Source of the DNA: Pelagibacterales bacterium SAG-MED05
GTDB lineage: Bacteria > Pseudomonadota > Alphaproteobacteria > Pelagibacterales > Pelagibacteraceae
Direction of reading: 5' to 3'
Assembly: GCA_014654415.1 (NCBI GenBank)
Contig: JACWDC010000009.1
Coordinates: forward strand, 1-56,717
DNA length: 56,717 bases
Shown here: positions 16,104 to 24,777 of the stretch, in pieces
Layout of the letters: every line of letters starts with the position of its first letter
Position numbering within the stretch: the first letter of the stretch is position 1
Notes under the pieces: model-generated
What the model saw: the letters and a program-made list of their open reading frames with translations, nothing else
Database searches by the model: none
Told to the model about the DNA's origin: nothing
Program-made: the position numbers and the translations under genes

Positions 16104-17447
16104 ATGAGCTCACAAAATAGAACTAATATTCCAAATTCTTTAAACGAGCACTGGATGCCGTTTACAGACAATAAAAGCTATAAAAAAAATCCAAGATTAA
16201 TTACTGATGCAAAAGGTGTTTACCTAACAAACCATGAAGGTAAAAAAATGATTGATGCTAGTTCAGGATTATTCTGTAATCCTTTAGGTCATGGTAGAAA
16301 AGAAATTACTGAAGCTGTTTCAAAACAACTAGATAAATTAGATTATTGCCAACCTTTTAATCAAGGCTTTGGAGGTTCATTTGAGCTTGCTACTAGAATA
16401 GCAAAAAAAACACCAGGTGATTTGAATAAGATTTTTTACACTATTTGTGGTTCGACAGCAGTTGAAACTGCTATTAAAATAGCAATCGCCTACCATAAAG
16501 CTAAGGGTCATGGACATAGATTTAGATTTGTAGGACGAGAAAGAGGATATCACGGAATGAATATCGGGGCTACGACTGTTGGAGGAATGATTAATAACGT
16601 CAAGACATTTGCAAGTGTTTTAATGCCAGGAGTTCAACATATGAGACACACACATTTACCGGAACATAAGTTTGTAAAAGGTCAACCAGAAACTGGTGTA
16701 GAAATGGCTGAAGACCTAGAGAGAATAGCAATGAATTTTGGAGGAGAAAATATTGCAGCTTGTATTGTTGAACCGATTGCTGGATCTACTGGGACTCTAG
16801 TTCCGCCAAAGGGTTATTTAAAACGTTTAAGAGAAATTTGTGATAAACACGGAATACTTCTTATCTTCGACGAGGTCATTACTGGATGGGGAAGAACTGG
16901 ATCTGCTTTTGGCGCACAAGAATTCGGAGTTACACCTGATATGATGACAATGGCAAAAGCAACAACCAATGGAGTAGTACCTATGGGTATAGTTGCTGTT
17001 AAAGATGGAATTTATGATACTGTAACTGATGCTTCATCTGCACCTGAAGGAGCTCCTGAATTATTTCATGGTTATACATATTCAGGAATTCCAGTGGCTG
17101 TTGCTGCCGCGTTAGCAGTTCAAGATATATTTGATAAAGAAGATATTTTTAAAAGAGCTAAAGAAATGTCACCTTATTTTCAAGATGGATTACATTCATT
17201 AAAAGATCTTGATGTAATAACAGGTATTAGAGGTTATGGAATGATGGGTGGAATAGATATAGAAACAAAAGATAAACCAGGTAAAGCTGGTTTTCAAACC
17301 TTTAAACATTGCTATGATGCAGGTGTTAACTTTAAGTCTACAGGTGATACTTTGATTATAGCACCACAATTTATATGTGAAAAAAAACATATAGATGAAA
17401 TAATAGAAAAATTAAGGACAGGTATTTCTAATTACTCAAAGTCATAA
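16104..17447 (+). CDS. tpa: Class III aminotransferase, probable taurine:pyruvate (or beta-alanine:pyruvate) aminotransferase
   Basis: 447 residues, full length for omega-aminotransferases. EHWMPFTDNKSYKKNPR at the N-terminus and GRERGYHGMNIGATTVGG are shared with omega-amino acid:pyruvate aminotransferases. PLP-site elements are GSTAVE (116-121), FDEVITGWGRTG with Asp256, and the Schiff-base lysine at about 285 (MTMAKATTNG). It stands next to tauABC and directly before alanine dehydrogenase, the classical Tpa-Ald pair that converts taurine to sulfoacetaldehyde and regenerates pyruvate. Taurine is therefore the preferred substrate; beta-alanine or GABA cannot be excluded. Confidence 0.82.
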   Translation: MSSQNRTNIPNSLNEHWMPFTDNKSYKKNPRLITDAKGVYLTNHEGKKMIDASSGLFCNPLGHGRKEITEAVSKQLDKLDYCQPFNQGFGGSFELATRIAKKTPGDLNKIFYTICGSTAVETAIKIAIAYHKAKGHGHRFRFVGRERGYHGMNIGATTVGGMINNVKTFASVLMPGVQHMRHTHLPEHKFVKGQPETGVEMAEDLERIAMNFGGENIAACIVEPIAGSTGTLVPPKGYLKRLREICDKHGILLIFDEVITGWGRTGSAFGAQEFGVTPDMMTMAKATTNGVVPMGIVAVKDGIYDTVTDASSAPEGAPELFHGYTYSGIPVAVAAALAVQDIFDKEDIFKRAKEMSPYFQDGLHSLKDLDVITGIRGYGMMGGIDIETKDKPGKAGFQTFKHCYDAGVNFKSTGDTLIIAPQFICEKKHIDEIIEKLRTGISNYSKS

Positions 17448-18572
17448 ATGATTATCGGAGTTCCAAAGGAGATCAAGCTTCAAGAGCATAGAGTCGGCTT
17501 AACTCCAGACAGTGTTAAGCTTCTTACTAAAAAAGGTCATGAAGTTTTAGTCGAAAATAACGGAGGCTTTGAAGCAGGTTTCACTAATGATAATTATAAA
17601 GTTGCCGGAGCAAAAATAATTGATACAGCTGAGGAGATATTTATAAAAGCTGAAATAATTGTAAAAGTAAAAGAACCTCAAGCTAATGAGGTAAAAATGA
17701 TAAGAGAAAATCAAATTATTTATACTTATCTTCATTTAGCTGCTGCAAAAGAACTTACAGAGGGTTTAATTAAAACTAAGTCTATTTGTATAGCTTATGA
17801 AACAGTGACAGATGATAATGGTCGCTTACCTCTATTAGCACCTATGAGCGCTGTAGCTGGAAGAATGTCTATACAAGCAGGAGCACATTCACTTGAAAAA
17901 AATCAAAAAGGAAGAGGCTTGTTATTAGGTGGAGCCCCAGGTGTTGAACCAGCAAATGTAGTGATCTTAGGAGGAGGTGTCGTTGGGGAAAATGCAGCCA
18001 TCATAGCTACTGGTATGCAAGGAAAAGTTTATATTGTGGATAAATCTAAAGAAAGATTGAAACAATTACATGAAATCTTTGGTGATAAAATTATACCAAC
18101 AGAAAGCAACAATACTGATCTTAAAAAATTAATTACTGAATGTGATCTTTTAGTTGGAGGTGTATTAATACCTGGCGCGGAGGCTCCAAAACTAGTTACA
18201 AGAGACATGGTTAAAAGTATGAAGAGAGGATCAGTAGTTGTAGACGTTGCTATTGATCAAGGAGGATGTGTTGAAACAAGCAAACCAACTACTCACGCAA
18301 ATCCAACTTATTTAGTAGACGATGTAGTTCATTATTGTGTAGCTAATATGCCTGGTGGAGTGCCGAGAACTTCTACAATGGCTTTAAATAAAGCAACTCT
18401 ACCATTGTTAATTAAACTAGCGGATCAGGGTTATAAGAAAACCCTAGAAGAAAATAAGAATTATTTAGCAGGTTTAAATGTATATAAAGGCAAAATTACC
18501 TTTAAAGGAGTGGCGGACGCATTTAATTTAAATTACACACCTGCTGAAAAAGCCTTGATAGAACAAGCTTAA
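17448..18572 (+). CDS. ald: Alanine dehydrogenase
   Basis: 374 residues, the usual length. It begins MIIGVPKEIKLQEHRVGLTP, keeping the substrate-binding arginine, has YLHLAAA with the catalytic histidine near residue 96, the Rossmann loop VVILGGGVVGENAA near residue 172, and VVDVAIDQGGCVETS with the catalytic aspartate. It oxidises L-alanine to pyruvate and ammonium with NAD. The start codon follows the aminotransferase stop directly, so the pair is co-translated and pyruvate can cycle between them. Confidence 0.94.
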   Translation: MIIGVPKEIKLQEHRVGLTPDSVKLLTKKGHEVLVENNGGFEAGFTNDNYKVAGAKIIDTAEEIFIKAEIIVKVKEPQANEVKMIRENQIIYTYLHLAAAKELTEGLIKTKSICIAYETVTDDNGRLPLLAPMSAVAGRMSIQAGAHSLEKNQKGRGLLLGGAPGVEPANVVILGGGVVGENAAIIATGMQGKVYIVDKSKERLKQLHEIFGDKIIPTESNNTDLKKLITECDLLVGGVLIPGAEAPKLVTRDMVKSMKRGSVVVDVAIDQGGCVETSKPTTHANPTYLVDDVVHYCVANMPGGVPRTSTMALNKATLPLLIKLADQGYKKTLEENKNYLAGLNVYKGKITFKGVADAFNLNYTPAEKALIEQA

Positions 18573-18672
18573 CTCCAAGAAGTCTCATTTTGAACTAACA
18601 AATTATATTTTAACCCATTATGCACCTTAAATAAGTTTCATTAAGAACTAATATATGGTGATATGGATTTAT

Positions 18673-18861
18673 ATGAGTTCAGAAATTAAGTTTGAAAACC
18701 ATAAAATACCCGAAGAAATTAAGAACACAGGCAAAGTTAAACTAACTGATTTAGTGTCAAGGTTGAATGAAGAAAAAAAGAGAGAAAAAAATAGCAATAT
18801 AGCTCTCTCTGTCGCTGCTATCTCTGCAGTCACTGTTTTTGGAATAATACTCTCAATATAA
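18673..18861 (+). CDS. Short membrane-anchored protein of unknown function
   Basis: 62 residues from ATG 18673 (68 if the upstream ATG at 18655 is used; neither has a clear Shine-Dalgarno). It has a soluble, charged N-terminal part (EIKFENHKIPEEIKN, then VKLTDLVSRLNEEKKREK) and one C-terminal membrane helix (IALSVAAISAVTVFGIILSI). The clean tail-anchor layout and absence of a better frame suggest a real gene, but no family was recognised. Confidence 0.6.
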   Translation: MSSEIKFENHKIPEEIKNTGKVKLTDLVSRLNEEKKREKNSNIALSVAAISAVTVFGIILSI

Positions 18862-18898
18862 AAACCTTTAAGACAAAATTTCAACAATTTAAGCTAAT

Positions 18899-18914
18899 TT
18901 TAGCAAAAGCTAAA
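18899..18914 (+). terminator. Weak hairpin after the short membrane protein gene
   Basis: A 6-bp stem (TTTAGC with GCTAAA) around an AAAA loop, followed by an AT-rich run that is not a pure T tract. It lies 38 bases past the stop, at the boundary of the polysaccharide island. Confidence 0.3.
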
Positions 18915-18980
18915 TTATTAGTATTATTATATAACATCAATATATTTTAAGTCACAATATTAAAAAACAAAGAAGATTTG

Positions 18981-19760
18981 ATGATTTATAAAAAAAATAT
19001 ATTCGATGTTGGCGCTTACAATGGGGTTGATGGATTGGCTTTAGCAGAGAAAAATCCAGATACGTTAGTTAACGCTTTTGAAGCTAACAAAGATTTAATC
19101 AAAATAATAATTAAATTAAAAAAAAAAATTGAATGCAGAATAGGAAGAAAAATTAAAAATTATAGAATACACAATGTTGCAGTATCAAATAAAACTAAAT
19201 TATCTTATTTTTATATTGCAAAGAATCCAACTGTTTCTTCTTTACATAAATTTTCAAAAAATTTAGATAAGTTTTGGCCTGGATATAAGGAGGCTCATTG
19301 TCATACCGTAAAAAAGGTCAAAGTTAAAACCGTAACACTTAAGCAGTTTTGCAATAAAAATAAGATTAAAAATATTAATTACCTTCATATAGATGCCCAA
19401 GGTAACGATTTAAATATTTTAAAAGGACTTGGAGATTTAATTAAAATAGTTAAACGTGGAGTTATTGAATCTTCATTATCAAAAAAAAAATCATTGTATC
19501 AAAACAATCATACTTTAAATGAAACAAAAAAATTCTTTAAAAAATATGATTTTTTAATTAAAAAAACAGAGGCTATTGAAAGTTCAGCAGGTAATGAGAT
19601 TAACATTTATTATCAAAAAAAAAGTTTAAGTAATTTTGAAGATCTTAATCTAAATTATAATCATAGATATTATAATAGATTATTAGATAATAGAACTCAG
19701 CTAAAAGATGATTTAAAAGACTCAATTTTAAGAATATTCAATTTTTTTAAGAGAGTTTAA
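18981..19760 (+). CDS. FkbM family methyltransferase
   Basis: 259 residues from ATG 18981 (a TTG three bases earlier is less likely). NIFDVGAYNGVDGLALAEKNP at the N-terminus is the SAM-binding motif, and YLHIDAQGNDLNILKGL in the middle is the FkbM signature (D..G.D...L.G). These enzymes O-methylate sugars or small molecules, often in surface glycan clusters. It is the first gene of the polysaccharide island and is extremely Lys/Asn-rich. Confidence 0.85.
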   Translation: MIYKKNIFDVGAYNGVDGLALAEKNPDTLVNAFEANKDLIKIIIKLKKKIECRIGRKIKNYRIHNVAVSNKTKLSYFYIAKNPTVSSLHKFSKNLDKFWPGYKEAHCHTVKKVKVKTVTLKQFCNKNKIKNINYLHIDAQGNDLNILKGLGDLIKIVKRGVIESSLSKKKSLYQNNHTLNETKKFFKKYDFLIKKTEAIESSAGNEINIYYQKKSLSNFEDLNLNYNHRYYNRLLDNRTQLKDDLKDSILRIFNFFKRV

Positions 19761-19777
19761 TTACAAAATTAAATATA

Positions 19778-20884
19778 ATGATATTTTTAAAAGATTATTT
19801 AAAAAAAAAATACAAAGAACTTATTCAAAATTTTTTTAAATTATTTTATGGATTAATTGAAGTTGCATCTAAAAATGAAATAAAAAAATTTTTGATAATT
19901 AAAGAAATCAAAATAGAACAAATAACTTATAATATTTTTAATACAAAAAAGTGTAGACTTTATACCACTTCAATACATGATCAGTCAGTAATAGTTAACA
20001 ATAAACTAATAGCTGGGCCCTCATTTCAATTGAGAGTTAAAGAAGATGATAAACTTTTCGCAAGAAACAACGAGAGTATAGATAAGAATGTTACTTTAAA
20101 AATTGGAACACCAAGAATTTTAAAAAAAATTAAAGGCAAAGTTTTTTCTTTACTATCAGGAGGAGCAGCTAAAACTAATTATTTTCATTGGTTATTTGAA
20201 GTTTTGCCTAAACTAGAAATATTAAGTAGAAGTGAAAAAATTAAAAACATAGATTATTTTTTATTACCAAGTATTAAAATGGATCATCAACTTGAAACTT
20301 TGAATTTATTAAACATACCGCGTAAAAAATTACTAGACAGCAATACTTATAAACATATTTTTTGCGATGATCTATATGTCGTCGATCATCCATTTCGCGT
20401 AACTAACAATACTGTTTACGATACCCAAAATATACCTTTTTGGATATTCGATTGGGTGAGAAAAAAATTTCTTAAATTCAAGTCATCAAAATCTTTTCCT
20501 GAAAAAATATTTATTGAGAGATCTAAATCTATTTCTACCCATAGAGACTTAAAAAATAAGGATGAGGTTTATAGAATTCTTAAAGATAAGAATTTTCACT
20601 TTGTAAAACCTGAAAATTTTCAAATCAAGGATCAAATACAAATGTTTTATTCAGCAAAAAAAATAGTTGGTTTACACGGTGCCGGTTTTGCTAATATTTG
20701 TTTTTGCAATCCAAAAGCCGAAATAATTGAGTTTAAAACGATTACTACAGGCATGAATTCCGGTAATATTGCATTAAAAAATGATCTTGATTATAAGGGT
20801 ATTATTTGTGAAGCAATTGGAAAATCTGTTGGACAACAAGGACAGTTAGTTGTTCCATTAGAAGAGCTAAAAAATAAGATTTAA
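19778..20884 (+). CDS. Glycosyltransferase family 61 (DUF563) protein
   Basis: 368 residues. The C-terminal signature IVGLHGAGFANICFCNP with the following IIEFK is diagnostic of the DUF563/GT61 family, and NYFHWLFEVLPKL in the middle is also typical. It probably transfers a sugar to a surface glycan. It lies 17 bases after the FkbM gene and just before the tRNA. Acceptor and donor are unknown. Confidence 0.85.
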   Translation: MIFLKDYLKKKYKELIQNFFKLFYGLIEVASKNEIKKFLIIKEIKIEQITYNIFNTKKCRLYTTSIHDQSVIVNNKLIAGPSFQLRVKEDDKLFARNNESIDKNVTLKIGTPRILKKIKGKVFSLLSGGAAKTNYFHWLFEVLPKLEILSRSEKIKNIDYFLLPSIKMDHQLETLNLLNIPRKKLLDSNTYKHIFCDDLYVVDHPFRVTNNTVYDTQNIPFWIFDWVRKKFLKFKSSKSFPEKIFIERSKSISTHRDLKNKDEVYRILKDKNFHFVKPENFQIKDQIQMFYSAKKIVGLHGAGFANICFCNPKAEIIEFKTITTGMNSGNIALKNDLDYKGIICEAIGKSVGQQGQLVVPLEELKNKI

Positions 20885-20925
20885 CAGTGGTTAATGTTGT
20901 TTTTTATAAGTATATGAAAATTAAT

Positions 20926-21002
20926 GGCGAGGTAGCTCAGTTGGTTAGAGCACAGGACTCATAAGCCTGGGGTCGGCGGTTCGAATCCGCCCCTCGCTAC
21001 CA
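20926..21002 (+). tRNA. tRNA-Met (CAT), elongator type
   Basis: 77 bases including an encoded CCA. Acceptor stem GGCGAGG/CCTCGCT has a G1-U72 wobble; the D arm is GCTC...GAGC; the anticodon loop is CTCATAA with anticodon CAT; the T arm is GGCGG-TTCGAAT-CCGCC. The D-loop and stem layout match elongator tRNA-Met; initiator features (three G-C pairs before the loop, unpaired position 1) are missing. tRNA-Ile2 with lysidine cannot be fully ruled out. Position 31-39 at the top of the anticodon stem is an A-G apposition. The next gene starts six bases after the CCA. Confidence 0.93.
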
Positions 21003-21008
21003 AAATAC

Positions 21009-21692
21009 ATGAAAGAAAAATATAAATTTTTTATTAAAAGGCTGTTTTACTATTTTTATGGTGAAAAATTTTTTAAAAGATTAAATTACGATTGGAGTAT
21101 TTACCCATCTAGAATTGAGATTATACAAAAAGTAATTTTTAAAGAAAAATACAAAAATTATTTAGAAATAGGGTGTGATAATGATGAGAATTTTTCTAAA
21201 ATTAATATAGAAAATAAAGTAGGCGTTGATCCCCTTAAAGGGGGCACCTTAAGAATGACAAGTGATGAATTTTTTAAGAACAATAAAAGAAAATTTGACA
21301 TCATATTTTTAGATGGATTACATACTTATGAACAAACAATTAAAGATATAAACAATTCTCTTAAATTTATTAAAGATAAGGGAGTTATCTTAATACATGA
21401 TTGTTTGCCAAAAAAGATCTGGAATCAAGTTGTCCCACGAATTTATGGACATTGGAACGGAGATGTTTGGAAGGCAATAGTTCATTCGAGAACTTATGAT
21501 CATGCTGATACTTATACATGTATAGCTGATCATGGATTAGGTATTATTTTCAAAAGAAAAAATAGAGATCGATTGGAGCTCAAAGAAAAAAATTTTAAAG
21601 ATTTGAAATTTGGTGATTATTATAAAAACCATAATAAATATATGAATTTAGTTAATAGCGGAGAATTAGATAAAATTTTTAATACTAATTAA
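21009..21692 (+). CDS. Class I SAM-dependent methyltransferase (Methyltransf_24-like)
   Basis: 227 residues. NYLEIGCDNDENFSKI is a motif I variant, and DIIFLDGLHTYEQTIKDINN followed by GVILIHDC is the pattern of the Methyltransf_24 group found in glycan clusters. The ATG is six bases past the tRNA CCA end, and no other in-frame Met occurs for about 80 codons, so its mRNA may be leaderless after tRNA processing. The substrate is unknown; a sugar or lipid carrier glycan is likely from context. Confidence 0.82.
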   Translation: MKEKYKFFIKRLFYYFYGEKFFKRLNYDWSIYPSRIEIIQKVIFKEKYKNYLEIGCDNDENFSKINIENKVGVDPLKGGTLRMTSDEFFKNNKRKFDIIFLDGLHTYEQTIKDINNSLKFIKDKGVILIHDCLPKKIWNQVVPRIYGHWNGDVWKAIVHSRTYDHADTYTCIADHGLGIIFKRKNRDRLELKEKNFKDLKFGDYYKNHNKYMNLVNSGELDKIFNTN

Positions 21693-21704
21693 AAAAAAGT
21701 AAAT

Positions 21705-22523
21705 ATGAATAATTTAAAAATATTTTGTTTATCGTTGAATCCCAATCATCTAGATTTAATAAAAAAATTAAATTATATACCTGTAGGACTAGGAGAAGCA
21801 CACTTTGGTGATGATTGGATACAAGATAAAAAAGGAAATAATATTGCAAATAAAAACAAGTATTATGGTGAGTACACTTTTCACTATTGGATATGGAAAA
21901 ATTATTTAGACCAAATAGATGCTGACTGGGTTGGTTTTTGTCAATATAGAAAATTTTTTTTACAAAAAAATATTGATCAAAAACATATTTCATTTGATTT
22001 GTTAAAACAGAATGTAATTAAAAATATTCCACCAGAATTAAATACTTATGATTGTATTTTAGGAGAAAAATCTTTTGTAGATAAATATAGATTTAAATTT
22101 TTTAAAAAAAATCTTATCAAAATAGCTCTATCACCATCTGTAATCTTTTTTAAAAAAAAAAGAAGCATAAAGTTTCATTTTGATGTTTTTCACGGTGAAG
22201 GAAACTTAGATTTAGCCATTGATTTGCTTGAAAAAGAAAATAGAGATTCATTTAGAGATTTTGTGAATTTGCAAACATCATTTAATCCTCATAATATGTT
22301 TATATGCAAAAAAAAACTTCTTAAGGAATATTATGAGTCTGTTTTTCCTTGGATGAAAAAATGTGAGAACATTTTTGGATTTTCAAAATTAAAAGGTTAT
22401 GGGATGATAAGAATTTATGGTTTTCTTGCAGAGCGTTATTTGTCTTATTGGTTTCAAAAAAATACTAATGTTACGGAATATCCAATTCTTTTTAAAGATT
22501 TATCAGATTATAAAAATTTTTGA
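21705..22523 (+). CDS. DUF4422 family glycosyltransferase-like protein
   Basis: 272 residues. The block EYTFHYWIWKNYLDQIDADWVGFCQYRKFF (residues 46-75) is the DUF4422 hallmark (Y.W.WKN, then GF.hYRR.F), and a C-terminal GYGMIRIYGFLAERYLSYWF fits too. DUF4422 proteins occur in capsule and LPS loci and are thought to be glycosyltransferases. Its last 16 bases overlap the convergent rmlC gene. Confidence 0.8.
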   Translation: MNNLKIFCLSLNPNHLDLIKKLNYIPVGLGEAHFGDDWIQDKKGNNIANKNKYYGEYTFHYWIWKNYLDQIDADWVGFCQYRKFFLQKNIDQKHISFDLLKQNVIKNIPPELNTYDCILGEKSFVDKYRFKFFKKNLIKIALSPSVIFFKKKRSIKFHFDVFHGEGNLDLAIDLLEKENRDSFRDFVNLQTSFNPHNMFICKKKLLKEYYESVFPWMKKCENIFGFSKLKGYGMIRIYGFLAERYLSYWFQKNTNVTEYPILFKDLSDYKNF

Positions 22524-23044
22524 GATTTACAAAATTGTTTAAAAGTCATTAAGGTTTTATCTTTTTTCGATAAAAAAATTTTTTTTTTAGGCCATTTAAT
22601 TTTAAGATCTTTGTCCATTACATTAATTCCATTTTCAAATTGAGGCTTATAGTAATTACTAAGTTTGTAATAAATAATGTTTACTTTATCAAAACTATAG
22701 TAAGCATGTCCAAAGCCTTCTGGGATATATAAACTAGTTGCATTCTTAGCGGACAAAATAATTTTAAAAGATTTACCAAAAGTTTTTGATTTTTTTCTTA
22801 AATCTACGACGACATCAAGAATTTTTCCTTTTAAAACATTAACATATTTTGCTTGTTGAAATTTTGTTTGAAAATGAAACCCTCTAGCAACATTACTTTT
22901 AGATGTAGTGCAATATTCAAATATAAATTTTTTATTATTAAAAATTCTTTTATTATAGGTTTCTCTTAAAGAACCTCTTTTATCTATATTATTTTTTTGC
23001 TTTATAATTAATAAATCTTTTATATTTGTTTTATAAATTTTCAT
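22508..23044 (-). CDS. rmlC: dTDP-4-dehydrorhamnose 3,5-epimerase
   Basis: 178 residues, normal length. The cupin carries RGFHFQ with the catalytic His, VVDLRKKSKTFGK, and IPEGFGHAYYSF. It acts after RmlB in making dTDP-L-rhamnose or a related 6-deoxyhexose. The gene overlaps rmlD by four bases; transcription order is rmlB, rmlD, rmlC. Confidence 0.88.
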   Translation of the reverse strand: MKIYKTNIKDLLIIKQKNNIDKRGSLRETYNKRIFNNKKFIFEYCTTSKSNVARGFHFQTKFQQAKYVNVLKGKILDVVVDLRKKSKTFGKSFKIILSAKNATSLYIPEGFGHAYYSFDKVNIIYYKLSNYYKPQFENGINVMDKDLKIKWPKKKIFLSKKDKTLMTFKQFCKSQKFL

Positions 23045-23736
23045 TTTAAGTATTTAGAAATTTTTTTTAAACTCATATCCATTCTTAATGGAAGCTCACC
23101 TTTTGAAAATATTTTTTTTACACTTTTATTTTCAGTTTTTGCAAATTGATATACTGTTTGTGTTTTTCCCCCAATATTAAATATGCCTTTTTTATTCAAA
23201 ACCTTTAAAAAAATTTTAATAAAATCATCATGATAAATAAAATTAGTTTTAACATTTGCAAATGCAGATTTATGAACAAAAGGTTTTTCTGTCATACAAG
23301 TTCTTAAAATCAGAGAATTTTTATACATTTGCACAGCACATTCAGCACCAAGTTTCGACCATCCATAATTGTTCCAAGGTAAAAGAGGATCAGACTCTTC
23401 GTATTTCCCCTTCTTTCCTGAATACACATAACTTGTTGAAAAATGAATAATCTTTAAATTTTTTTCAATACATGCATTAATAATATTTGCTGTACCAATT
23501 ATATTTAGACTGATACTTTTTTTTATGTTTTTTTCATGAATTCTCATCGGCCTGGATAATCCTGCTAAATGCAAGAGATAGTTCGGTTTAAATCTTTTTA
23601 TATTATTTTTTATAGAAGTTTCGCTTAAAATATTGAGTTGTTTTTTGTTTCTAAAAATAAATTTAAATCTACTTTTTTTATTTTTTAAAACTTTTGCAAA
23701 TCTACCTTCACCACCAGTAACTAAAATTTTTTTCAT
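23041..23736 (-). CDS. Short RmlD-like nucleotide-sugar reductase (SDR)
   Basis: 231 residues against roughly 290 for typical RmlD. It has the nucleotide-binding start ILVTGGEGRFAKVL and the catalytic pair in YGWSKLGAE (Y...K), with STSYVYSGKKG before it. The C-terminal third is shortened, so it may be a compact dTDP-4-dehydrorhamnose reductase or another 4-ketosugar reductase. It overlaps rmlB by 29 bases. Confidence 0.75.
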   Translation of the reverse strand: MKKILVTGGEGRFAKVLKNKKSRFKFIFRNKKQLNILSETSIKNNIKRFKPNYLLHLAGLSRPMRIHEKNIKKSISLNIIGTANIINACIEKNLKIIHFSTSYVYSGKKGKYEESDPLLPWNNYGWSKLGAECAVQMYKNSLILRTCMTEKPFVHKSAFANVKTNFIYHDDFIKIFLKVLNKKGIFNIGGKTQTVYQFAKTENKSVKKIFSKGELPLRMDMSLKKISKYLK

Positions 23737-24712
23737 TTAATTTTTTAAAATATTTTTGATTTTTAATATACCAATCTACCGTTTTAGATATACCTCGATT
23801 TAGGTTTATTTTAGGCTTCCATTTTAACTTTTTTTTAATTTTATTACTATTAAGGGCATATCTAAAGTCATGGCCGGGTCTATCTTTTACAAATATAATT
23901 TTAACTTTTTTTCCTATTTTAATTCTTCTATCTGTAAATGATTTTAAAATTTTTTTAACAAGAAAAATATTGCTACAATTAATACCAGAACCTATATTAT
24001 ATTTTTCTCCTGAACGACCTTTAAAAAATAATTTTATAAGAGCATCACAATGGTCATTAACATAAATCCATTCTCTTAAATTTTTACCTTTTGAGTATAT
24101 CGGAAGAGGCTTATTGTTTAAAATATTGTAAATCATTTTAGGAATTAGTTTTTCTGGAAACTGTCTAGGTCCGTAATTGTTAGAGCAATTAGAAATAACA
24201 GCATCGATCTTATGAGTCCTAACATAAGCATTAACTAAATGATCAGATGATGCTTTTGAAGCAGAGTAAGGAGAGCTTGGTGTATAGGGAAAATTTTCAC
24301 TTGATCTTTTTGACCCTAAAATGTCCCCATAAACCTCATCTGTAGATACATGAATTAATCTAATTTTTTTATCATAATTTTTAATAGCTTCTAACAAATT
24401 ATAAACACCTAGAATATTATTTTTAATAAAGTTAGAAGAGTCATTTATAGATCTGTCAACGTGAGTATCTGCAGCAAGATTAAAAATTCCATGTGGCTTG
24501 TATTTCCTTAGAATCTTTATAATTGCTTTTTTGTTGTTTATATCAACTTTTTTAAAAAAATAATTTTTACTCTTAACACCTCTCAAATTATATTTTTGTG
24601 CAGAATATGATAATTTATCGATGTTAAAAACTTTAAAATTTTTTTTTAATAATAGCTTTATTAAGTTGCTACCAATAAAGCCATATCCCCCAGTTACAAT
24701 AAACCTTTTCAT
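23708..24712 (-). CDS. rmlB: dTDP-glucose 4,6-dehydratase
   Basis: 334 residues. Landmarks are FIVTGGYGFIGSNLI, NLAADTHVDRSI, HVSTDEVYGD, and the catalytic SPYSASKASSDHLV (Y...K), followed by SNNYGPRQFPEKLIP. It converts dTDP-glucose to the 4-keto-6-deoxy intermediate, the first committed step to rhamnose. The thymidylyltransferase RmlA is not in the window. Confidence 0.93.
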   Translation of the reverse strand: MKRFIVTGGYGFIGSNLIKLLLKKNFKVFNIDKLSYSAQKYNLRGVKSKNYFFKKVDINNKKAIIKILRKYKPHGIFNLAADTHVDRSINDSSNFIKNNILGVYNLLEAIKNYDKKIRLIHVSTDEVYGDILGSKRSSENFPYTPSSPYSASKASSDHLVNAYVRTHKIDAVISNCSNNYGPRQFPEKLIPKMIYNILNNKPLPIYSKGKNLREWIYVNDHCDALIKLFFKGRSGEKYNIGSGINCSNIFLVKKILKSFTDRRIKIGKKVKIIFVKDRPGHDFRYALNSNKIKKKLKWKPKINLNRGISKTVDWYIKNQKYFKKLNEKNFSYWW

Positions 24713-24777
24713 TTGCTATTATTTATATTATTTATGTGTGTAAGTACACTTTCTATCATAATGAAGGCATTTTTTTG

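Noticed and set aside
24738-24749. GTGT-AAGT-ACAC repeat between rmlB and the GT2 gene
   Set aside because: Short arms and no similar copy elsewhere in the window.
24736-24777. Earlier start of the GT2 gene
   Set aside because: The added residues do not fit the family and fall in the divergent promoter region; ATG 24778 is better.
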